Source: JAKAAZ01 sp963817855 (GTDB lineage Bacteria > Acidobacteriota > Terriglobia > Terriglobales > Acidobacteriaceae). From it: a DNA stretch of 64,000 bases. Location: assembly GCA_963817855.1 (NCBI GenBank), contig CAWFQA010000002.1, positions 496,001 to 560,000 on the forward strand. Direction: 5' to 3'. Position 1 is the stretch's first letter. Each line of letters opens with the position of its first letter. Positions 55,318-62,904 of this stretch are shown in pieces. Position numbers and translations under genes: made by a program. Below the pieces are notes generated by a model, which was given only the letters and a program-made list of their open reading frames with translations, did no database searches and had not been told where the DNA came from.

Positions 55318-57525
55318 TCAGCTATCGGATTGATAATGTTTCAACACATGTTCCCAGCCAATGTCCATTGCTCTCTGAGACCCACTGCCCGCAAGAGCAA
55401 ACACGACCGCCATACCCCAACCATTTACAAAATCTGCATGGGTGTTCTTCACAAAACCGCCAACGATCTTCTGAAACGCGTTCGTCTTCGCGACAAACTC
55501 CGGGTTATGACTGAAATCGTCTCCCCGAATTGTCTCGAGAAACGCCAATAGCTCCTTCAATTTGAGCGCGGTCTTTGACATCGCATCCGCCCACCAGCTG
55601 ATAGCTGTCCAATCTACGCTAACCGCGCCTAACGCAGTCACAGACAATTGGCTCAACTCCGGGATTGTTTTGAACGCGGCCACATTTCCATTCAGATCCA
55701 TCGCGTTCCACATTGCGTCGTTTTGAAGGGCCGCCAGCCGTTCAGGTCCCGCAGGGTCTCCTGGATCAAGCAAAGCGATCATCGCATTCCTGCCGGCCCG
55801 TTCAATTTCCGGGCGGCTTCTCGGCATACGTCGACCGGGATCGGTGAAAAAGAGTGCCAGAACGCCGTCGTTGTTGTATTTGGCGGAGGCGCTGACGCGG
55901 GCATGCGGAAACGAACGGTTGGCCGCCAGAGTGCCTTCCCAGTACTGCGTCTCTTGGCCTTCGTCGATCAGCTTGAGGGCCACGCCAAGCAAGATCTGAT
56001 CCTTTATATCCTGCTTTGTTGCGCTGTCTTTATAGAAAATGTATGACTGCTGCATCGTGAGCACTGGCTGCACTTCCGAACCACTACCGGCGGAGGCCTG
56101 AATTGTTATCGGTACGTTCGCAGCGACTGCCGCATAGGCTGCCGTCACCAAGAAGTCCTGCGCAAGAGCGTGGCGCAGTTTGTCGGGATCAGCCGCGTAG
56201 GGGGCGGCGGCAACGCTGACCCGACTCGCTTCAGACTTCTCAGTGACTACAACCTGTCCATGTGGATCGCTGAGAATCGTGCAGGACTGAACGTAAGAAT
56301 CTACGTGGGCCGCATTGTAGAAGCCGAGGAGGTTCATCGAAATCGCGTGCTTATATTCCCTTGAGTTCGTAACAATGTTCCGGCTGAGTTTGGCATTCCC
56401 GAGTTGCGAGAGTCCGGTCCAATTTCCTTTGAGTGCATCTTTCAATGCTATGTTTGTCGCATCCGGGTCACCGGCAGATAGATCGATCTGATAGATCACC
56501 GCTGCCTCGTCGGTGGATTCAGCCGAGCAGCTTATGTTCATCGCTACCGAGAGGCTGCGATCTATGCAGTCGTTGAGGGCACTATTGAGACCCTTCGCGG
56601 CATCGCCCGTTATCCCAGCATCTTTGGAGGTCACACCCGGAAACGCCGCCGAAAGGAACATGGATGCCAGATCCGTTGTGCCCTTATACACGCCGACGCC
56701 GGCTTTCGCCGTAAAATTGGCTGTCAGAGTTGAGTCTCGCTTCTTATATACACCTAGCTCCAGAAGGTTCTGTCGGATCTTATGGGAGCGCACAATCAGA
56801 TCCCCGGAGAGCGCGATGGAACCCGACAGCTTCAGAGTTGCCTCGGGCTGGACGCTAATTTTGTAGTTCAGCGGCAGATCCGCCGAAGCCAAGGCGTTGA
56901 TGGAGATCGGAAGCTGATAGGACCCGGTGAAGGTAACAGTCCCGCTGATTTCGCTTTTGTAGACTATCCCCGTCGGCTGCCCGCGAACTGCATCCACTGT
57001 GGCAGCAAGACGGAAACCTTCGAGAGCGACCTTCAGCGCATCGATTAAGGTGGGGAACTTCCCCGCGCGGGCTTCGATCAGCGTGTATGTAGTGAGATGG
57101 CACTTCGAGATATCCTCGACTCCGGCACCGAACCCGTCCACGCTTGCCTGCGCATTGGCATCGACCGAAACGGAAAATCCAACACCAACCCAGCACTGAC
57201 CCGCCGCAATCTTGATTTCCGGTGAGAAGGCATCGCTCGGAAATAGCGTTGTATCGGCCGGTCTAATGATCGAAATCTCACCACATACCACGGCCCCCAG
57301 GGAAAGCTTCGCGATGTTATCGATCGCTGCATTCGGCGTGGAGCAATCCACCCCGAAAGAGAACTCATTCAAAGACGTCTGATCCAACGGTTTCGTGAAT
57401 TCCGCTCTCAATGCCTGGGTAAGGCTCGAAATTTGCGTGATTTTTGCCTTTGCTAATGGAGAGTCGTCCCGTAACTCGAGCGTAGTGATCAAGCCTAATG
57501 TATCTGTAATTTGAAGATTGGACAT
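55318..57525 (-). CDS. Large protein of unknown family
   Basis: 735 aa with GGAGG eight bases before the ATG at 57525. No signal peptide or membrane segment. The first 350 residues are rich in alternating hydrophobic strands with many small residues (GTVTFTGSYQLPISINALASADLPL, LKLSGSIALSGDLIV), as in beta-sheet structural proteins. The last 200 residues look helical (DWTAISWWADAMSKTALKLKELLAFLETI). No enzyme motif seen. It converges with the three-gene set, with 32 bp between stops, and is the gene nearest the tRNA-fMet. Function unknown. Confidence 0.75.
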   Translation of the reverse strand: MSNLQITDTLGLITTLELRDDSPLAKAKITQISSLTQALRAEFTKPLDQTSLNEFSFGVDCSTPNAAIDNIAKLSLGAVVCGEISIIRPADTTLFPSDAFSPEIKIAAGQCWVGVGFSVSVDANAQASVDGFGAGVEDISKCHLTTYTLIEARAGKFPTLIDALKVALEGFRLAATVDAVRGQPTGIVYKSEISGTVTFTGSYQLPISINALASADLPLNYKISVQPEATLKLSGSIALSGDLIVRSHKIRQNLLELGVYKKRDSTLTANFTAKAGVGVYKGTTDLASMFLSAAFPGVTSKDAGITGDAAKGLNSALNDCIDRSLSVAMNISCSAESTDEAAVIYQIDLSAGDPDATNIALKDALKGNWTGLSQLGNAKLSRNIVTNSREYKHAISMNLLGFYNAAHVDSYVQSCTILSDPHGQVVVTEKSEASRVSVAAAPYAADPDKLRHALAQDFLVTAAYAAVAANVPITIQASAGSGSEVQPVLTMQQSYIFYKDSATKQDIKDQILLGVALKLIDEGQETQYWEGTLAANRSFPHARVSASAKYNNDGVLALFFTDPGRRMPRSRPEIERAGRNAMIALLDPGDPAGPERLAALQNDAMWNAMDLNGNVAAFKTIPELSQLSVTALGAVSVDWTAISWWADAMSKTALKLKELLAFLETIRGDDFSHNPEFVAKTNAFQKIVGGFVKNTHADFVNGWGMAVVFALAGSGSQRAMDIGWEHVLKHYQSDS

Positions 57526-57790
57526 CGGGATAGCCTCCGGGGCCTTTCATCGTAGCGATGCGCAAACTTTTTCGCAACAGATTGTATGGGAGCAATGCTC
57601 CAGAAAAACAAGCAAACGGCTCACTAATAGGAGATTCGGGGGCAACACAGCAACGTTGGGCATCTGTTTGATCTGAAGATGGCTACACACATCTCTTGAC
57701 AGCAGACGATGTGCGGATCGCTGGAGAGCTCAGAACACTTCTGGACGAGGAATTCTTTGCCCAAGATTTGCCTAATTTTTTACAGAACGC
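57526..57790. other. Intergenic region between the island gene and the tRNA terminator
   Basis: About 265 bp, AT-richer than flanking genes. It must hold the promoter of the 735-aa gene. A plus-strand open frame that continues into the tRNA region is an artefact. No repeat or integrase seen. Confidence 0.35.
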
Positions 57791-57825
57791 AAAAACGGCC
57801 CCGAGTCGAATTCGGAAGCCGTTTA
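57791..57825 (-). terminator. Rho-independent terminator of tRNA-fMet
   Basis: On the minus strand AAACGGC and GCCGTTT pair around an inner CCGA/TCGG stem, followed by TTTTT (57791-57795). It lies 16 nt past the tRNA 3' end, as expected for a tRNA transcript terminator. Confidence 0.75.
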
Positions 57826-57840
57826 GAATCTGAAAGTTTT

Positions 57841-57917
<77 letters not shown>

Positions 57918-58042
57918 CTCTTATGATAGCGACTGCAACCCGTGGGGTCAAACCCGCCCGCGTTCGGCGAATGAACGGGCCAGGAAGCGCTACATCAGGT
58001 AAAAGCGCTGCGAATCTCGAACACGATTGCGGATGTAGTGAA

Positions 58043-58780
58043 TCATCGGCGCAGCGGCTCATAGGGCTGAGCCATCATCAGCGTTGCCAACACCTGCCGT
58101 TCATAGTCGGAATAATGGCTCCGAAATTCCGGTGAGTTCAAAATGTCGCCGCGCTGCCATTCAGGAAATTCGCTCAGATCTCGAACCGCTCTGTGGATCA
58201 TAATCTGCCGGTCAAACGGCATCTGATGCACTTCGACGATTCCGACGCGAACCTGTTGCCGCTGCTCCGGTGACAACCTCTCCCAGGTTTCGAGTCTTGC
58301 CAACATTCGTTCGCGCCGAGCGGGAGGCATCGCGTCCAGTTGTTGCAGCCGCTCCAGGAGACGCTGCTGCTTGGCCGGAGGAAGTCGATGGAAGCCAGGC
58401 TCGGTTCGCAAGGCGCGCTCCTGCTCCGGAAACGTCATGTTCTGATGCTGCCGTAACCATTCGCCAAGATGCTCCCGTTGCGGCTGCGGAGAAACCGGTC
58501 CCGCGACAGCGCCGGAACGCCCGCCACCATCACCAGGTGTTGCATGAGGGGCCTGCGACCACGCGACAGCATGCCACCATGATGAAATCGTCCGATAAGT
58601 AGGTCGGATACCCGAAGGGTTGGCCGCCAGCCCCGTACCGCAACTCAGCAGTAGGATCCAGGCAATTACAAAGAGAGCCGAAACCACCGGAGAATTTCGA
58701 ATCTTGGGCGCAGAGTTGCGTTTGCCCCGTTGGGCGGCCATGGCGGCAAGGGGTTTGCGCTTTTTTCCAAGACAGCTCAT
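58043..58780 (-). CDS. DUF3106 protein, exported or membrane-anchored
   Basis: 245 aa from the ATG at 58780; a GTG at 58855 or a later ATG are possible. A hydrophobic segment lies at about 32-53. The second half is the DUF3106 pattern: repeated RLPPAKQQRLLERLQQL, MPPARRERMLARLETWERLSPEQRQQVR, i.e. helical repeats rich in Leu, Arg and Gln. This domain commonly follows sigma/anti-sigma pairs in acidobacteria. Here it is downstream of both, 120 bp after the anti-sigma gene (45 bp if the GTG is used). Role unknown; a sensor or periplasmic modulator of the sigma system is plausible. Confidence 0.82.
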   Translation of the reverse strand: MSCLGKKRKPLAAMAAQRGKRNSAPKIRNSPVVSALFVIAWILLLSCGTGLAANPSGIRPTYRTISSWWHAVAWSQAPHATPGDGGGRSGAVAGPVSPQPQREHLGEWLRQHQNMTFPEQERALRTEPGFHRLPPAKQQRLLERLQQLDAMPPARRERMLARLETWERLSPEQRQQVRVGIVEVHQMPFDRQIMIHRAVRDLSEFPEWQRGDILNSPEFRSHYSDYERQVLATLMMAQPYEPLRR

Positions 58781-58900
58781 CTTCTCATTCGCAGCGCCGA
58801 GATTTTGAAGATGTCCCGTGCGCCGCCCCCACTCTCTATCGCATAGCGCCAGCACCTGCCCATCTGCTCTTACCCGATGTCATGATTCTTTAAGCCACGC

Positions 58901-59422
58901 CTAGTTGGAGGAATTCGCTCCGCCGTTCACCAGACTGCCGTCTGCATTCGTCTCGTCGAACGATGCCAACTGCTGCAGCGTTTGAGCGTTTGAATCGAGC
59001 AGTTCCAGATCGTTCACGGTGGCAGAGACCGCCCGTCGGTGATGAGGGGCAACAGTGTGGTTGAAACTCTCGACACCGATATAGGAACCACCGCTGACGA
59101 TGATCGCCAAAGCAAACGCCGCAGCCACTGCCGGACGCAAGTGCAGGTTGCTTCCAAACAGCAAATGCAAACGCAGCCGCTCCAGCCATCCGGGCGATTC
59201 GGACTCTCTGGCTTCGCGCAGGCGCACGGCCAGCCGAGTATCGAAATAGGGACTCGGTTCGGGCGCCTCCCAACCGTCGAGCAGTTGCATGGTCGCCTGC
59301 AGTTCTTTCAACTCTACGGCACAACCAGGGCACTCCTTCACATGCTGCATCGCCTCGGCGGGAACACGAGTCGGATCGAAGATCATATCGGGCAAATATG
59401 CCTGGAGCTTTTCACATTTCAC
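58901..59422 (-). CDS. Zinc-finger anti-sigma factor, membrane-bound
   Basis: 173 aa. The N-terminal anti-sigma domain has the ZAS motif His27-x3-Cys31-x2-Cys34 (HVKECPGC) plus Cys3. A membrane helix at about 95-113 separates it from a 60-residue extracytoplasmic tail. Such proteins hold an ECF sigma factor inactive until an envelope signal arrives. The gene is 24 bp after the sigma-factor gene on the same strand, and the pair is the normal arrangement. Confidence 0.9.
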   Translation of the reverse strand: MKCEKLQAYLPDMIFDPTRVPAEAMQHVKECPGCAVELKELQATMQLLDGWEAPEPSPYFDTRLAVRLREARESESPGWLERLRLHLLFGSNLHLRPAVAAAFALAIIVSGGSYIGVESFNHTVAPHHRRAVSATVNDLELLDSNAQTLQQLASFDETNADGSLVNGGANSSN

Positions 59423-59446
59423 GGCAGCTCTCTCCTTTCGTCAATT

Positions 59447-60013
59447 CTAAGCAAACTCTTTCAATTTCTCTCGCAGCGTCTGGTAGGCGCGAAACAGCAG
59501 CGACTTGGTCGCCGACTCGCTTAACTTCAGCACCGCACCGATCTGCTTGTAATCCATGTCCTGATACTTGTGCATCACGACGGCCGTCCGCTGCCGCTCC
59601 GGCAACGCCAGTACGTGTTCTCGAATACGCCGCATCCGCTCATCCTGCAGCATATCCTGTTCGGCAACCGGTCGAAGATCGGCAACATCGGGTCTTGTGC
59701 CTGTCTCCTCATCCGCCTGATCCAGAAAGATGCTGGCGGAAGCGCGCTCGTACTTGGTATCCCGAGCGTGGTTGATGGCCATGTTCGATGCGATCCGATA
59801 CAGCCAGGTTGAGAAGCGGGCCTCGGCGCGGTAGGTGGCTCGCGCGCGATACACCCGCAGAAAAACTTCCTGGGCTAACTCTTCCGCTATGGCCTGATTG
59901 TGAACCATGCGATACATAAAGCTGATGATCGGCCTTCGATATTTTGCGATCAGAAACTCAAGGCAGGCCTCATCTCCGGCACCGGCGCGCTGCATGATCT
60001 CCGCGTCGCTCAT
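59447..60013 (-). CDS. ECF RNA polymerase sigma factor (sigma-70 family)
   Basis: 188 aa from the ATG at 60013. Region 2 has FLIAKYRRPIISFMYRMVHN, AEELAQEVFLRVYRARATYR and FSTWLYRIASNMAINHAR; region 4 has LPERQRTAVVMHKYQDMDYKQIGAVLKLSESATKSLLFRAYQTLREKL. It directs polymerase to a stress or envelope regulon and is followed by its anti-sigma gene. The ATG overlaps the TGA of an upstream 166-codon frame (ATGA), so translation may be coupled. A longer start in its own frame (60160) has poor coding character. Confidence 0.92.
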   Translation of the reverse strand: MSDAEIMQRAGAGDEACLEFLIAKYRRPIISFMYRMVHNQAIAEELAQEVFLRVYRARATYRAEARFSTWLYRIASNMAINHARDTKYERASASIFLDQADEETGTRPDVADLRPVAEQDMLQDERMRRIREHVLALPERQRTAVVMHKYQDMDYKQIGAVLKLSESATKSLLFRAYQTLREKLKEFA

Positions 60014-60510
60014 CTGAGACAGGTCACCGGCAGTCCCACAGGCAACCGGGAAGCCGCCAACCTGGCTCTCTGTTCGTCGATCGGTATCCGTTCCAGCGCG
60101 ATCGTGCCCATATCCTGTCGAACACTTTGGTCGGAAGAAAGTTGCGCTTCTTCCTCCCAAAATCCTGCAGATTCAAGATTTACCGGAGATTCATCTGCAT
60201 CTTCTGACCCATCTTCGCTAAGCAAGTTTCCCGACTCTCCGCTTTCGCTCTCCCCCTCGTTTTCTGATGAGGGAGCCTGTTCGAGCTCATCGTGGCCGGA
60301 CGGGTCGGAAGCTGGGTTATTTCTATGGGATCGAGCTGAATTGGAGGCTTGCTCGACGCCTTCTCCGGCAGAGTCGCCGGACCGTCGCCGGGGCGTCGTG
60401 GCCGGATTGGTCAGTGGGTCGGCATCGCCCGAAACTGGGTCCTCGGGCTGCCGGCTCTGACCGATTTCCCGTGGATTTTTCTGCCCTGGATTTCCGTCCC
60501 TTGCCGCCAT
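60010..60510 (-). CDS. Possible acidic disordered protein overlapping the sigma-factor start
   Basis: 166 codons ending in an ATGA overlap with the sigma-factor ATG. The predicted protein is rich in Glu, Ser, Asp and Gly (SSENEGESESGESGNLLSED), with no hydrophobic core, and would be disordered. The four-base overlap is the arrangement of coupled genes, and the long frame is uninterrupted. Against it, no ribosome-binding site is obvious and the composition could be chance. I list it as a real possibility only. Confidence 0.35.
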   Translation of the reverse strand: MAARDGNPGQKNPREIGQSRQPEDPVSGDADPLTNPATTPRRRSGDSAGEGVEQASNSARSHRNNPASDPSGHDELEQAPSSENEGESESGESGNLLSEDGSEDADESPVNLESAGFWEEEAQLSSDQSVRQDMGTIALERIPIDEQRARLAASRLPVGLPVTCLR

Positions 60511-60640
60511 GGGGTGTGTTCGGATTCTAGCGTATACTGGGGCAAAGAGAGATGTTTCCGATGCATCCTAGTTTCATCCCACCCACCGGCAAGAGCCATT
60601 TGCGGTTCCCGTTGCTGGAAATTCAGCCCCTCGCCAACCG

Positions 60641-60715
60641 GGGCGCTTAACTCAGCGGTAGAGTGCCACCTTCACACGGTGGAAGTCGCAGGTTCGAATC
60701 CTGCAGCGCCCACCA
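60641..60715 (+). tRNA. tRNA-Val (CAC)
   Basis: A 75-nt cloverleaf: acceptor GGGCGCT pairs with AGCGCCC, D-arm ACTCAGCGGTAGAGT, anticodon stem CCACC/GGTGG with loop TTCACAC giving CAC, T-arm GCAGG/CCTGC with TTCGAAT, and an encoded CCA. A recombinase remnant starts 59 bp downstream, typical of tRNA integration sites. Confidence 0.97.
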
Positions 60716-60773
60716 ATCAAATCGGTAGGTTGAGCTTGATTCGATAGACCGACTCTATGCACGTTACTGCACA

Positions 60774-61139
60774 TTAAGAAATCGGCGGCACGTCCGGGGA
60801 TTCAGAAGGTAGCTGGAACGGTGTGCTCCTCACCTTTTCCATGACGTTGCTTTGCGCTTGGCGAGCATCCTCACTGTAGGCCTGGGCATATAGATTCATG
60901 GTCGTCGAAATATTCGAATGTCGAAGCAATTCCTGGACGACCTTAACATCCGTGCCACCCGCTTTGAGCAGAGACGCGTAGGTCCGGCGGAAGGTACACC
61001 AGCCGATCTGCTTTTTTATCCCGAGCCGCTCTGCTGTCGGAACCAGATGCCTTATCCGGAGCATGTCCGGCCAGTACGGTTTCCGTCCTTTCTCCAGATG
61101 GGACGCGAAAACCCAGTTGCTGTCATTGCTGTAGGGATC
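60774..61139 (-). pseudogene. Tyrosine recombinase (phage integrase) C-terminal remnant
   Basis: About 121 codons, entering from the rearrangement junction near 61139. It reads SNWVFASHLEKGRKPYWPDM, then GWCTFRRTYASLLKAGGT, VVQELLRHSNISTTMNLYAQA, matching the catalytic end of tyrosine recombinases. The second-box Arg and the LLRH histidine and terminal Tyr are present, but the first histidine of H-x-x-R is Cys. The N-terminal two-thirds is missing, so it is not functional. It lies next to tRNA-Val, pointing to an old integration there. Confidence 0.82.
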
Positions 61140-61141
61140 TG

Positions 61142-61363
61142 TTGAAGCGCGACAAGCTGAGCCTCGACCTCTTCCGGATCAAAGACAAGAGTTTGACGGA
61201 TACCGATTCGCTCCCCGCGCCGGACGTGCTTGCCCATGAAGTAGTGCATGACCTGGAAGCAGCGCTGGAGCAGTTCAGCGAGATCGCGGCGCGGCTTGTC
61301 TCTGCGAAGGAGGGCTACCCGAAATCCTTAGAGGCACTCCGTCTACTTATAAACAGAGGTTAG
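61142..61363 (+). pseudogene. C-terminal remnant of a type I restriction-modification methylase (HsdM)
   Basis: 73 codons from about the junction at 61138 to a stop at 61363. LKRDKLSLDLFRIKDKSLTDTDSLPAPDVLAHEVVHDLEAALEQF is the typical end of HsdM, the DNA adenine methylase of type I systems. Catalytic regions are absent. It abuts the recombinase remnant back to back, so a deletion or inversion joined the two. Probably debris of a mobile defence-bearing element. Confidence 0.75.
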
Positions 61364-61517
61364 AACAGGTGATGTGCATAGCATGGCGCGGAGTCAGCTC
61401 TGATACACAGTGGTAAACTGGCACGTCGCCTTGGAAGCTGAAGACAAATCCTGCTCGGATTCACGTCTTTGGCTGATGCCTTAGGAGATTGAAGATTGAA
61501 TTTCGCGGGGCTGAGAA
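61364..61517. promoter_or_regulatory. Intergenic region before the mannonate-dehydratase-like gene
   Basis: 154 bp with an ATG context of ggggctgagaaatg at 61518. No confident promoter boxes or hairpin. Confidence 0.3.
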
Positions 61518-62852
61518 ATGTACCCACATCGCCGTGATTTTTTTAAGATCATCGCAGGATCGGGGATGCTCGCCCTTGCTCCCCGGTGCGTGAAAGCTCA
61601 GGAACAGCTTGCGCTCGCCACGCGGGGATCTCCGCAGCCGCGTATCAAAGATATAAGCGTCATTGAATGCGAGCCCGACGGCGTCCGCTTGACTGTGGTC
61701 AAGATCACCACGGATCAGCCCGGACTTTACGGCTATGGTTGCGCCACATTTACGCAGCGGGCCGACCTGGTTAAGCCTGCGGTCGAAAAGTATCTCAAGC
61801 CCTTCCTCCTGAATAAGACGACCGACCGGATCGAAGATATCTGGCAGTCTTGCTACGACAGTTCCTATTGGAAGAACGGCCCCGTGCTGAACAATGCTCT
61901 CAGCGGCATCGATCAGGCACTCTGGGATATCAAGGGGCGGCAAGCTGGAATGCCCGTCTATCAGCTCGCCGGGGGGAAATGCCGCGAAGCGGTCGATTGT
62001 TACACCCACGCCAGCGGCGCTGACTTTCAGGATGTGGTCGAGAGCGCGAAGAAGTATATGGAACAAGGCTTCCGCAACGTGCGCGTTCAGGTGGAGCTTC
62101 CCGGGATGGCGGGCTATGGCGCGGCCCATTCGAGTGACAAACGCCCGAAAGCTCTCCACGATCAGCCGGTCTTCGAGCCTGGGTATGCAATGCGCCGCAA
62201 TTTGAAGCTGCTTGAAGTCTGCCGTCGGGAACTGGGCGACGAGGTCGAGTTGCTGCATGACATGCATGAGCGTCTGACGCCCAATGAGGCGGTGCAGTTC
62301 TGCAAGGAAGCCGAGCAGTATCGACTGTTCTTCCTTGAAGACCCGCTTTCACCGGAAGATCTGGGGTACTTCCAGCAGATTCGCGAGAATTGCGCCACGC
62401 CGATCGCCATGGGCGAGCTCTTCAATAACCCGCATGAATGGCAGCCGCTGATCGAAGGACGACTGATCGACTACATCCGCGTGCATCTCTCGCAGGTAGG
62501 TGGATTCAGCCCGGGGCGCAAGATTGCGATCCTCGCCGAACAGTTCGGTGTGAAAACCGCATGGCACGGTCCCGGGGATGTTTCGCCGGTTGGGCATATG
62601 GCCAACGTCACGCTGGATCTGGTGAGCTACAACTTCGGCATTCAGGAGTACTCCGCTTTCAATGAGCGAACGCAAGCGATTTTTCAAGGATGTCCGGAGA
62701 TGAAAGACGGCTATCTGTGGGTGAGCGAGAAGCCTGGATGGGGAATCGAGGTTGACGAGAAGGAAGCTGCCAAGTCGCCGTTCACGGCCAGCCGGTTGAA
62801 TGGCGGCTGGGGAGAGATTCGGCTCCCGGACGGTACAGTGATCAAGCAGTAA
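61518..62852 (+). CDS. ManD/RspA-type enolase-superfamily dehydratase, Tat-exported
   Basis: 444 aa. The N-terminus has a Tat motif (HRRDFFKIIAGSGMLAL) and a cleavage site near VKAQ. The barrel has HDMHERLTP (Asp metal ligand plus catalytic His), FFLEDPLSPED (Glu ligand), AMGELFNN (third Glu ligand) and WHGPGDVSPVGH, the same set and order as in D-mannonate dehydratase ManD. ManD converts D-mannonate to 2-keto-3-deoxygluconate. An exported version is unusual, since the known enzymes are cytoplasmic. It converges on a UxuA-type gene 52 bp away. A related acid sugar is possible as substrate. Confidence 0.88.
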   Translation: MYPHRRDFFKIIAGSGMLALAPRCVKAQEQLALATRGSPQPRIKDISVIECEPDGVRLTVVKITTDQPGLYGYGCATFTQRADLVKPAVEKYLKPFLLNKTTDRIEDIWQSCYDSSYWKNGPVLNNALSGIDQALWDIKGRQAGMPVYQLAGGKCREAVDCYTHASGADFQDVVESAKKYMEQGFRNVRVQVELPGMAGYGAAHSSDKRPKALHDQPVFEPGYAMRRNLKLLEVCRRELGDEVELLHDMHERLTPNEAVQFCKEAEQYRLFFLEDPLSPEDLGYFQQIRENCATPIAMGELFNNPHEWQPLIEGRLIDYIRVHLSQVGGFSPGRKIAILAEQFGVKTAWHGPGDVSPVGHMANVTLDLVSYNFGIQEYSAFNERTQAIFQGCPEMKDGYLWVSEKPGWGIEVDEKEAAKSPFTASRLNGGWGEIRLPDGTVIKQ

Positions 62853-62904
62853 CCGCCAGATATGCCGGTATAGGTTCAGCGTCAGACCGGCGCAAAACCA
62901 GAAA

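Noticed and set aside
61052..61249. Minus-strand frame with FDPEEVEAQLVAL resembling an excisionase tail
   Set aside because: The plus strand reads a clear HsdM C-terminus, so this is its antisense shadow.
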